This document shows positions 58,145-64,000 of a stretch of 64,000 nt of DNA, piece by piece. The DNA comes from an uncultured Clostridia bacterium (lineage in GTDB: Bacteria > Bacillota > Clostridia > Peptostreptococcales > Anaerovoracaceae). Numbering within the stretch: position 1 is the first letter of the stretch; every line of letters starts with the position of its first letter. A program made the position numbers and the translations under genes. The DNA is taken from assembly GCA_934281605.1 (NCBI GenBank), contig CAKQXD010000003.1, forward strand, positions 1 through 64,000, written 5' to 3'. The notes beneath the pieces were generated by a model. The model did no database searches. It had not been told where the DNA came from and was given only the letters and a program-made list of their open reading frames with translations.

Positions 58145-58333
58145 GACCCTGCCTCCTTCCAGCCTTTCTCACCCTCCTGCTATCCATCCTGCAGCTCCCA
58201 GACGCCCGTCCGGTATATGATATCCGTGATTATACACCCGCCGCCGCGCACAATCTGTCGAAACCCACACCCGGTCTTTGCATAAAATCCGCCGAAATGC
58301 AGCAGACCCCGCGTCAAACGCAGGAATCCTCGT

Positions 58334-58368
58334 AAAAAAATAAGACCCCGGAAATTCCGAAGTCTTAT
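58334..58368 (-). terminator. terminator of the infC-rpmI-rplT operon
   Basis: ATAAGAC...GTCTTAT with inner CCGGAAATTCCG pairing, followed by seven T on the minus strand, about 40 bases past rplT. The rest of 58145-58408 shows no gene. Confidence 0.85.
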
Positions 58369-58408
58369 GATTTCAGCTTTTATTCGCTTTTTTATTTTGC
58401 TCAGCGGC

Positions 58409-58762
58409 TTAGAGAGCCTTCTTAGCAGTTTCGCACAGCTGTGTGAATGCTGCAGGATCGTGGATAGCCAGCTCGGACAGCATCTTTCTGTTGATGTCGA
58501 TGTTGGACTTCTTTAATCCGTCGATCAGTCTGCTGTAGGAGATGTCGTTCATTCTTGCAGCAGCGTTGATTCTTGCGATCCACAGTTTTCTGTAGTCTCT
58601 CTTCTTGTTCTTTCTGCCTACATATGCGGAGCGGAGAGCTCTCATCGTAGCCGGCTTAGCTGCTCTGAACGTCTTGCTCTTAGCGCCATAGTAGCCTTTC
58701 GCCATCTTTAAAACTTTTTTATGTCTCTTGTGTGCGTTTACACCCTTTTTTACTCTTGCCAT
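58409..58762 (-). CDS. rplT: 50S ribosomal protein L20
   Basis: 117-aa ribosomal protein, needed early in 50S assembly and autoregulator of its operon through an mRNA structure. Sequence MARVKKGVNAHKRHKKVLKMAKGYYGAKSKTFR and IARINAAARMNDISYSRLIDGLKKSNI are typical. It is the last gene of infC-rpmI-rplT; an L20-type leader is upstream of infC. Confidence 0.98.
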   Translation of the reverse strand: MARVKKGVNAHKRHKKVLKMAKGYYGAKSKTFRAAKPATMRALRSAYVGRKNKKRDYRKLWIARINAAARMNDISYSRLIDGLKKSNIDINRKMLSELAIHDPAAFTQLCETAKKAL

Positions 58763-58774
58763 TGTTCGACCTCC

Positions 58775-58975
58775 TTACTTGCTCAATACTGCCTTAATTC
58801 TCTTCAGATCTGCACTTGTTAATGTTGTAGCCTTTCTGAGGCCTCTCTTTCTCTTCTGGCTCTTTTTCGTAAGAATGTGGCTCTTGTATGCTTTATTTCT
58901 CTTTACTTTTCCGGAACCTGTTATTTTGAATCTTTTGCATGCGCCTCTGTGAGACTTCATTTTCTGCTTTGCCAT
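58775..58975 (-). CDS. rpmI: 50S ribosomal protein L35
   Basis: 66-aa ribosomal protein, MAKQKMKSHRGACKRFKITGSGKVKRNKAYKSH at the N-terminus and LTSADLKRIKAVLSK at the end. It contains the conserved KSHRGACKRFK segment. Position between infC and rplT is conserved in bacteria. Confidence 0.98.
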   Translation of the reverse strand: MAKQKMKSHRGACKRFKITGSGKVKRNKAYKSHILTKKSQKRKRGLRKATTLTSADLKRIKAVLSK

Positions 58976-59016
58976 GGTATTTTCCTCCTGTATTTTATAT
59001 TAATAATGCTTAATAC

Positions 59017-59532
59017 TTACTTATCCGATTTCGGTGTAAGGATCATCGTCAGGCTTCTGCCTTCGAAATTAGGCTTCTTATCGATGTCGCCCACTTCCGA
59101 TACCGCTTCGGCAAACTTGTTCATAACTTCCATGCCGCGCGCAACGTAATCCTTCTCTCTTCCGCGGAAACGCAGGCTGACCTTCAGCTTGTCTCCCTCT
59201 TTCAAGAACTTTGCTCCTGTCTTCGCCTTGACCATGATGTCGTGGTCTTCGATGAACGTGGACAGGCGGATTTCCTTTACCTGAGTGGTTTTCTGCTTCT
59301 TCTTGGCTTCCTTTTCTCTCTTCTGAAGCTCGTACTTGTACTTCCCGTAATCCAGGATCTTGCAGACCGGCGGATTTGCCTTCGGTGAAATGCAAACCAG
59401 ATCCAGCCGCTTCTCTTCGGACAGCGCCAGCGCTTCCTCACGGCTCATGATACCCATCTGCGTACCGTCTGCAGCGATAACTCTCAGTTCCTTTGCACGA
59501 ATTTCTTCGTTTATCATAGCTTCTCTGCTAAT
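59017..59532 (-). CDS. infC: translation initiation factor IF-3, probable ATT start
   Basis: 171-aa factor that prevents premature subunit joining and checks start codons. INEEIRAKELRVIAADGTQMGIMSREEAL opens the N-domain, then a lysine-rich linker and the C-domain with VKEIRLSTFIEDHDIMVKAK. The ATG at 59517 is not preceded by a good ribosome binding site. Five codons upstream, an ATT at 59532 has GGAGG nine bases before it, and the resulting M-SREAMINEEI matches Bacillus IF-3 (M-SKDFIINEQI), which is also read from ATT. Use of this rare start allows IF-3 to control its own synthesis. Confidence 0.93.
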   Translation of the reverse strand: MSREAMINEEIRAKELRVIAADGTQMGIMSREEALALSEEKRLDLVCISPKANPPVCKILDYGKYKYELQKREKEAKKKQKTTQVKEIRLSTFIEDHDIMVKAKTGAKFLKEGDKLKVSLRFRGREKDYVARGMEVMNKFAEAVSEVGDIDKKPNFEGRSLTMILTPKSDK

Positions 59533-59549
59533 TTCCTTACACCTCCAAA

Positions 59550-59735
59550 AATTATAAAAGGCGGATTCAACGATCCGCCTCTGTACACTCACACATTTCA
59601 TCAGCCGCTTGGCTCTCGCTAAAACGGCCTTCCGCCTTTTCGGAAAAATGTTTCGTATTGAACCCGGGTAGCCGCAGCCTCCAGGTGAGAAGCGGATTAC
59701 TTCTTCTTTGCTACCTGAGTAGAATACCATAAATC
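59550..59735 (-). promoter_or_regulatory. L20-type leader with terminator upstream of infC
   Basis: The minus-strand leader contains AAGAAGTAATCCGCTTCTCACC (59707 to 59682 region), typical of Firmicutes infC-operon leaders, followed by several inverted repeats and ending in a terminator stem AGGCGGAT/ATCCGCCT (59580-59573 and 59566-59559) with a T-rich tail just before the infC ribosome binding site. Excess L20 is expected to bind and cause termination. Confidence 0.75.
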
Positions 59736-59811
59736 CGCTCCGCGTGCAAGCAGTTTCTTCCCTTTTACGCTTCTTTCTGCAAAATTTTCTCCCGCGCTTC
59801 TTTCTCTGCTT

Positions 59812-59836
59812 TCTGCAAAGACTCCGCAAAGCGCTT
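59812..59836. repeat. inverted pair of CTGCAAAG octamers after trxA
   Basis: TCTGCAAAG and CTTTGCAGA face each other with a 13-base spacer between the infC leader and trxA, forming a possible hairpin downstream of trxA. There is no T-run after it on the minus strand. Confidence 0.6.
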
Positions 59837-59844
59837 TGCAGAAC

Positions 59845-60156
59845 CTAAAGTCCAAGAATCTCCTTCAGCTCTTCTTTGGAACGAAGGCCAACTAACTTGT
59901 TCGCTTCCTTGCCATCCTTGAAGAGCATGAGAGTCGGGATGCTGGTGATGCCGAACTTGAGGGCCAGCATCTGTTCCTCGTCCACGTTGACTTTGCCGAT
60001 CTTCACGGCGTCGGATTCTGCTGCGATCTCATCCAGTACAGGACCCTGCATCCGGCACGGCCCGCACCAGGTTGCCCAGAAGTCGATGAGCACCGGCGTT
60101 TTGGATTCTAACACTTCTGTTTCGAAATTGTCGTTTGTTATAGTAATGATATTCAT
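59845..60156 (-). CDS. trxA: thioredoxin
   Basis: 103-aa dithiol-disulfide oxidoreductase with the active site FWATWCGPCRMQGPVLDE near residues 27-44, and the cis-Pro in FGITSIPTLMLFKDG near 69-83. Standard length. It has its own promoter and is not followed by a thioredoxin reductase gene in this window. A palindrome built from two inverted CTGCAAAG octamers lies just downstream (59812-59838). Confidence 0.96.
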   Translation of the reverse strand: MNIITITNDNFETEVLESKTPVLIDFWATWCGPCRMQGPVLDEIAAESDAVKIGKVNVDEEQMLALKFGITSIPTLMLFKDGKEANKLVGLRSKEELKEILGL

Positions 60157-60219
60157 TTTTTGTCCTCCTTTCTATAATCCCTTTTCTTCCTGTCCCCTAT
60201 TGTTCCCCTCTTACTTACT

Positions 60220-60247
60220 ATCATACAGATTTATACTGGACTGTCAA
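60220..60247 (-). promoter_or_regulatory. trxA promoter
   Basis: Minus-strand TTGACA (60247-60242), 16-base spacer, TATGAT (60225-60220). Confidence 0.6.
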
Positions 60248-60267
60248 GGTGAATTTTATACATTTTC

Positions 60268-60296
60268 TTGTGAAAATCGATTTTTACGTGTATTAT
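60268..60296 (+). promoter_or_regulatory. promoter of the sigma-54 activator gene
   Basis: TTGTGA (60268-60273), 17-base spacer, TATTAT (60291-60296), 26 bases before the start codon. It is a housekeeping-type promoter, so the activator itself need not depend on sigma-54. Confidence 0.55.
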
Positions 60297-60322
60297 ATAT
60301 AAAGGTAAGAAAAGGAGAAGTT

Positions 60323-61714
60323 ATGGCTGACAACATTATGGAAACGATCAAGATCAAAGATCTGCTGCCGATCCTGGACGGGATCAGCGACGCGGTGTTC
60401 ATCGACGGCGGTGACGGGCATTTCGTATGGTGTAACAGCGCCTGCGAGGAACTGTACCAGATTTCCTACGCCGACGCCAAGGGCACCCACGTGGAGGATC
60501 TGGAGAAAATGGGCATCTTCGCACCTTCCGTCACCCGCAGAGTGCTGGACGAAAACCGCGAAATAACCATCATCCACGAAAATAAAAACGGCAAGAAGCT
60601 GCTGACCACGGGTACTCCGCTTTACAACGGACACAAGGAGATTGCCCTCATCATCACCGTTTCCCGCGACATCACCCGGCTGACAGAGGACAACGATTCT
60701 TCCGAACCGGACGCCGGCAAGCTGCTGCAGCTCAACGATATCGACGGCATCGAGGCCCCTGGCGGCGACATTATTTCCAGCAGCCAGACTATGCAGAACG
60801 TAATGCTCCTGACCAAACGCCTGGCTTCCGTCAACACGACGGTGCTGATCACTGGGGAGTCGGGAGTCGGCAAAGGTCTCATCGCCAAACAGCTCCATGA
60901 AGAAGGCAACCGCTGCGACAAGCCTTTTGTGACCGTAAACTGCGGCGCCATCCCGGACAATCTCATCGAATCGGAACTCTTCGGCTATGCGCCGGGGGCA
61001 TTCACCGGTTCCAGAGCCGACGGCAAGAAAGGACTGTTTGAGGTGGCTCAGAACGGGACTATTTTCTTAGATGAAATCTCCGAGCTTCCTTTAAATATGC
61101 AGGTAAAGCTGCTTCGCGTCATTCAGGAGCGTGAGATCACGCCGGTAGGCGGCGTAAAACCGATCCCCATCGATGTGCGTATCGTCTCAGCGACCAACCG
61201 GGATCTGGAGGAACTGGTACGTCAGGATAAATTCCGGGAGGATCTGTACTACCGGCTCAACGTTGTTCCTATCAGCGTACCTCCGCTGCGGGACCGGCCG
61301 GAGGACATTCTTCCTCTGATCCAGAGCAACCTCCACAAGTACAATGAAAACCTGGGGGAACACAAGGTGTTAAGCTCCGAGGCTCTGACGGTCCTTCTAA
61401 AGTATCCGTGGCCCGGGAATGTTCGTGAACTGCAGAACATCATCGAGCGTCTCATCATCACTACCAACGATGAAGTGATCACCGAAGAGAACCTTCCGAT
61501 TTTTATCAAGCAGGAAGCGGAAACAAACGCCAACACGAAAACAGACCTTTCCCTGGCAGCCGCCATGGAAAAAGCAGAACGTGATATTCTTAGCAATGCC
61601 CTGGCCAACTATAAATCCACCCGAGCCATCGCCAAAGTGCTGCAGGTCAGTCAGCCTACGATCGTCCGAAAGCTTCATAAATACGGGCTTTCAGGCTCTG
61701 GAGAGGAAAATTAG
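60323..61714 (+). CDS. PAS-domain sigma-54-dependent transcriptional activator
   Basis: 463-aa enhancer-binding protein. Residues about 10-125 are a PAS sensor domain (ILDGISDAVFIDGGDGHFVWCNSACEELY), about 150-385 the AAA+ domain with Walker A GESGVGKG, the sigma-54-contacting loop GAFTGS, and FLDEISELPLNMQVKLLRV; about 420-463 a Fis-type HTH (ALANYKSTRAIAKVLQVSQPTIVRKLHKY). There is no receiver domain, so it senses a small molecule directly through PAS. AAAAGGAGAAG precedes ATG 60323. Three palindromes and a -24/-12 promoter downstream point to the adjacent dehydrogenase/aminotransferase operon as its target. Confidence 0.93.
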   Translation: MADNIMETIKIKDLLPILDGISDAVFIDGGDGHFVWCNSACEELYQISYADAKGTHVEDLEKMGIFAPSVTRRVLDENREITIIHENKNGKKLLTTGTPLYNGHKEIALIITVSRDITRLTEDNDSSEPDAGKLLQLNDIDGIEAPGGDIISSSQTMQNVMLLTKRLASVNTTVLITGESGVGKGLIAKQLHEEGNRCDKPFVTVNCGAIPDNLIESELFGYAPGAFTGSRADGKKGLFEVAQNGTIFLDEISELPLNMQVKLLRVIQEREITPVGGVKPIPIDVRIVSATNRDLEELVRQDKFREDLYYRLNVVPISVPPLRDRPEDILPLIQSNLHKYNENLGEHKVLSSEALTVLLKYPWPGNVRELQNIIERLIITTNDEVITEENLPIFIKQEAETNANTKTDLSLAAAMEKAERDILSNALANYKSTRAIAKVLQVSQPTIVRKLHKYGLSGSGEEN

Positions 61715-61797
61715 GGGTGATGGAATCCATAGCTGTTGCGACGAACTTCGTAGTATTTCAAGTCTAATTTTCCCGATTTTTATGCGATTTTACATGC

Positions 61798-61813
61798 GAT
61801 ACATTTTTGTATC
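61798..61813. promoter_or_regulatory. enhancer palindrome, copy 1
   Basis: GATACATTTTTGTATC: arms GATACA and TGTATC around TTTT. It lies about 305 bases upstream of the predicted start of the sigma-54 promoter, a normal distance for activator binding. Confidence 0.75.
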
Positions 61814-61816
61814 AGC

Positions 61817-61832
61817 GATACATTTTTGTATC
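61817..61832. promoter_or_regulatory. enhancer palindrome, copy 2
   Basis: Identical 16 bases, 19 bases from copy 1 start to start (close to two helical turns), so two dimers would sit on nearly the same face of the DNA. Confidence 0.75.
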
Positions 61833-61887
61833 AATCGCCATAAATCAGTGATTTTAAAGGGATTTCCGTGTTAAATATTACACAAAC

Positions 61888-61930
61888 AATCTGTGATACA
61901 TTTTTGTATCGCAGATTTCTTTTTTTGCGT
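61888..61930. promoter_or_regulatory. enhancer palindrome, copy 3, merged with the activator gene's terminator
   Basis: The same 16-mer at 61895-61910 is extended to arms AATCTGTGATACA and TGTATCGCAGATT and followed by TCTTTTTTTG, so it also forms a rho-independent terminator 174 bases past the activator gene. The gap 61715-62175 has no gene; it holds the three sites and the sigma-54 promoter. Confidence 0.7.
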
Positions 61931-62086
61931 TTTATCCGGAAATCTCTCTCGTGAGGTATTTTGTTGTGTATACATTATATTATTTTGTTCTTTGGGGGTC
62001 TGGACTGGCTAATTCCAAGGCTTTTCGGCTTTTTTGTTTTTTTCTGCAAAGAATTTTTGCAAAGATGACAAGTTTTTTCACATGTT

Positions 62087-62101
62087 TGGCACACTAATTG
62101 C
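62087..62101 (+). promoter_or_regulatory. sigma-54 (-24/-12) promoter
   Basis: TGGCAC-ACTAA-TTGC matches the sigma-54 consensus TGGCACGN4TTGC with exact spacing. Transcription would start near 62113. The transcript then begins almost at once with the hairpin GGCGCCGAAAGGTGCC (62115-62130), a likely 5' stabiliser. Confidence 0.9.
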
Positions 62102-62175
62102 GTAGTATATAGGTGGCGCCGAAAGGTGCCCTGCTAAAGATTGTTATTTTATAGAATAAAAAGGAGGACTTTAAA

Positions 62176-63603
62176 ATGGCAGATTTAAACTTTGCTGAAT
62201 ACGTTGCAGGTTTAGTAGAAAAAGCAAGAAAAGCACAGGCTATCGCTAACAACTTCACACAGGAAGATGTTGATCTGATCACTGCTGCTGTTACTTACAA
62301 CCTCACTAAGCCGGAAAAGGCTAAGATGTATGCTGAAATGCTGGTTGAAGAATCCGGCATGGGTATCGCAGAAGACAAGGTTGGTAAGATCTATGGTAAG
62401 GTTTGGGGAGCTTATCTCCAGATGAAGGGTCAGAAATCCGTTGGTCTGATCGAAGATAATAAAGAAACTGGAATGCAGAAATGGGCTAAGCCAATGGGCG
62501 TTGTTGCTGGTATCATGCCTGTAACAAACGGAGAAGCTACTCCGATCGTTAAGTCCAACATGGCTCTGAAAACTAGAAACGCTATCATCCTGGCTCCACA
62601 CCCTAAGTGCAAGAAGCTGAACGTTGTTATCGTTGACGAAATCAGAGCTACTCTGAAGAAGTTAGGATATCCAGAAGACTTAGTACAGTCCGTAGAACCA
62701 GAATACGTTAAGCTGCAGACTTCTCAGGAACTGATGAAGCAGTGCGACTTCATCCTGGCTACTGGCGGTGAAGCTCTGGTTGAAACAGCTTACTCCTCCG
62801 GTACTCCGGCTATCGGCGTAGGCGTTGGTAACTGCGTATCCATCGTAACTGGCAAGACTCCAATGGACAAGGTTGCTGAAATGATCGTTAAATCCAAGAG
62901 ATACGACAACGCAACTTCCTGCTCCACTGAAAACAACATCATCGTATTCGAAGACTGCTATGATGAATTCGTAAAGGAAATGGAAGCTCACGGAGCTGTA
63001 ATGTTCAAGGAAGGTTCCGAAGAGAAAGAAAAGCTGAAGGTTGCTATGTGGCCTAACACTCCTAACGATCACGTTCTGAACAGAGCTATCGTTGCTCAGA
63101 ATGCTGAAACTATCGCTAAGATCGCTGGTATCGACGTACCTGCTGGCACTGCAGTTCTGATGGCTGAAGAAAACGGTGCTGGACTGGATCACCCGTTCGC
63201 AGGCGAAAAGCTGTCCCCTGTATCCGGCGTACAGAAAGCTAAGGATCTGGACGACGCTATCGACAAGATGATGGCTTGCCTCGAATACCAGGGTAAGGGC
63301 CACAGCTGTGGTATCCACACTACTGACGTTGAAGACGTTAACAAACTGGCTGCAGTAGCTCCTGTAACGAAGTGCGTTGTTAACCAGCCGCAGTGCCTGA
63401 CTAACTCCGGTGGCTGGGATTGCGGATTCCCTGTATCCATGACTCTGGGCTGCGGTACTTGGGGCGGAAACAGCGTATCCCACAACGCTACTTGGAAAGA
63501 CCTGCTCAACTTCACTTACGTTTCCAGACAGATTCCTAACTGGAAGCCAGAAAAGGCTGAAGATTTCATCGATGCAGATGTAATCGCTAAGGTTGACGCA
63601 TAA
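62176..63603 (+). CDS. acylating aldehyde dehydrogenase (sulfoacetaldehyde dehydrogenase-like)
   Basis: 475-aa CoA-acylating aldehyde dehydrogenase of the EutE/AdhE-N/SauS group. The NAD-binding part includes GVVAGIMPVTNGEATPIVKSNMALKTRNAIILAPHPKC (about 110-148), and the catalytic cysteine is in DNATSCSTENNIIV near residue 257. Full-length, without the alcohol dehydrogenase domain. Candidate substrates are sulfoacetaldehyde, malonate semialdehyde, succinate semialdehyde or acetaldehyde; the aminotransferase downstream argues for an aldehyde formed by transamination. Codon use is very biased (GCT, GTT, ACT, AAG), unlike most neighbours, suggesting high expression. It is the first gene after the sigma-54 promoter. 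Confidence 0.88.
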   Translation: MADLNFAEYVAGLVEKARKAQAIANNFTQEDVDLITAAVTYNLTKPEKAKMYAEMLVEESGMGIAEDKVGKIYGKVWGAYLQMKGQKSVGLIEDNKETGMQKWAKPMGVVAGIMPVTNGEATPIVKSNMALKTRNAIILAPHPKCKKLNVVIVDEIRATLKKLGYPEDLVQSVEPEYVKLQTSQELMKQCDFILATGGEALVETAYSSGTPAIGVGVGNCVSIVTGKTPMDKVAEMIVKSKRYDNATSCSTENNIIVFEDCYDEFVKEMEAHGAVMFKEGSEEKEKLKVAMWPNTPNDHVLNRAIVAQNAETIAKIAGIDVPAGTAVLMAEENGAGLDHPFAGEKLSPVSGVQKAKDLDDAIDKMMACLEYQGKGHSCGIHTTDVEDVNKLAAVAPVTKCVVNQPQCLTNSGGWDCGFPVSMTLGCGTWGGNSVSHNATWKDLLNFTYVSRQIPNWKPEKAEDFIDADVIAKVDA

Positions 63604-63669
63604 GCACAGCTTATCTTCAATAATACCGGTTGCTCTCCAGCACCGGATAAGTACGATTTAGATTGTTCT

Positions 63670-63702
63670 TTGAGAATGGGGATCCCGTGATCCCCTTCTC
63701 AA
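63670..63702 (+). other. intercistronic hairpin
   Basis: TTGAGAATGGGGATC and GATCCCCTTCTCAA form a strong stem-loop with a CCGT loop between the dehydrogenase and aminotransferase genes. No T-run follows, so it is more likely a processing or mRNA-stability element that sets different levels of the two products. Confidence 0.65.
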
Positions 63703-63723
63703 TCAATAAAAAGGAGATTTGAA

Positions 63724-64000
63724 ATGTCAGCAATTAAAGAAAAAGATAAAAAGTATAACTTACATTCCTGGTCTGCTCAGAATAAAGTAGATCCGATCGT
63801 TGTAACTAAGGCTGAAGGTCTGTACTTCTGGGATGAAAACGGCAAGAAGTATGCAGACATGTCTTCTCAGCTGGTTAACTCCAACCTGGGACACGGCAAC
63901 AGAGCTATCATCGACGCTATCGTAGAACAGGCTAACAAGATCCCGTTCATGGGACCTGCTTTCGCTATGGACTGCAGAGCTGATGCTGCTGAAGCTGTTG
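63724..64000 (+). CDS. class III aminotransferase, taurine/beta-alanine:pyruvate type (3' end beyond window)
   Basis: First 92 residues of a PLP aminotransferase. KKYNLHSWSAQNKVDPIVVTKAEGLYFWDENGKKYADMSSQLVNSNLGHGNRAII matches the N-terminus of class III enzymes such as taurine-pyruvate and beta-alanine-pyruvate aminotransferases. The catalytic lysine lies outside the window, so substrate and even activity cannot be checked. AAAAGGAGATTT precedes ATG 63724. Second gene of the sigma-54 operon; with the acylating dehydrogenase it would make an acyl-CoA from an omega-amino acid or amine. Confidence 0.8.
   Translation, partial: MSAIKEKDKKYNLHSWSAQNKVDPIVVTKAEGLYFWDENGKKYADMSSQLVNSNLGHGNRAIIDAIVEQANKIPFMGPAFAMDCRADAAEAV

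Noticed and set aside
59876..60322. Long N-terminal extension of the sigma-54 activator frame through trxA
   Set aside because: The extension is antisense to trxA; a clear ribosome binding site and promoter lie before ATG 60323.
1..64000. CRISPR arrays, insertion sequences, restriction or toxin-antitoxin systems
   Set aside because: No regularly spaced repeats with unique spacers, no transposase frame and no recognised defence gene were found; the pseudo-Fic protein lacks the catalytic residues needed to act as a Fic/Doc toxin.

Overview
The window comes from a Gram-positive, endospore-forming member of the Bacillota, most likely an anaerobic Clostridia species with a G+C content near 50%. 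Four sporulation sigma factors (SigF, SigG, SigE, SigK), the spoIIAA-spoIIAB-sigF operon, spoIIGA, YlmC/YmxH, a glycine riboswitch and an L20-type leader support this. Placement near the Anaerovoracaceae/Peptostreptococcales is a guess only. All of the sequence looks chromosomal; I see no prophage, insertion sequence, plasmid gene or CRISPR array.

Layout. 1-6.8 kb (minus strand): rRNA methyltransferase RlmD (cut by the window edge), a YbgC-type thioesterase, whiA, rapZ, a PHP phosphoesterase, murB and an AI-2E-type permease. 7.0-9.6 kb: argGH. 9.7-10.9 kb: a two-gene operon made of a Fic-fold protein with a destroyed active site and a cysteine-free fragment of a MoaA-like barrel. 11-12.6 kb: a phosphodiesterase and two membrane proteins. 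12.7-17.1 kb: carAB. 17.2-20.7 kb: a PaaI-type thioesterase, a nitroreductase, an MFS transporter and a MerR regulator with a 19-bp-spacer promoter. 20.8-21.3 kb: tRNA-Arg(ACG) followed by a 187-bp tandem repeat carrying extra copies of the tRNA 3' end. 21.3-28.4 kb: the spoIIA operon, thiI with a cysteine desulfurase, rny and a RodA-type protein. 28.4-32.7 kb: a DUF523 protein and an ABC importer preceded by a YezD-type small gene and an attenuator-like hairpin. 32.9-36.6 kb: radC, a PBP2-type transpeptidase and a MinD-like ATPase. 36.8-37.7 kb: a DUF1540 protein and sigK without a pro-sequence. 37.7-45.9 kb: a second transpeptidase, a DUF1015 protein, cmk, nrdR, ylmC/ymxH, a riboswitch-controlled AGCS symporter, a trigger-factor-like lipoprotein and a small alarmone synthetase. 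46-51.3 kb: a pyrimidine cluster (cytosine permease, cytosine deaminase, LacI regulator, PreA-like enzyme). 51.3-58.1 kb: sigG, argCJBD and spoIIGA-sigE. 58.4-60.2 kb: infC-rpmI-rplT with its leader, and trxA. 60.3-64 kb: a PAS/sigma-54 activator, palindromic enhancer sites, a -24/-12 promoter, an acylating aldehyde dehydrogenase and a class III aminotransferase (cut by the edge).

How the parts fit. Nearly all of arginine biosynthesis is present in three blocks (argGH, carAB, argCJBD; argF is not here). The four stage-specific sporulation sigma factors all lie in one 36-kb stretch. The cytosine cluster would convert cytosine to uracil and then dihydrouracil. The sigma-54 operon at the right edge could convert an amino compound (taurine, beta-alanine or similar) to an aldehyde and then to an acyl-CoA. 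The observations most worth following are the pseudo-Fic/MoaA-fragment pair, the tRNA-tail tandem repeat, an octamer (CTGCAAAG) that occurs far more often than chance, the enhancer architecture of the sigma-54 operon, and two genes whose ribosome binding site is buried in a terminator-like hairpin ending just before the start codon.
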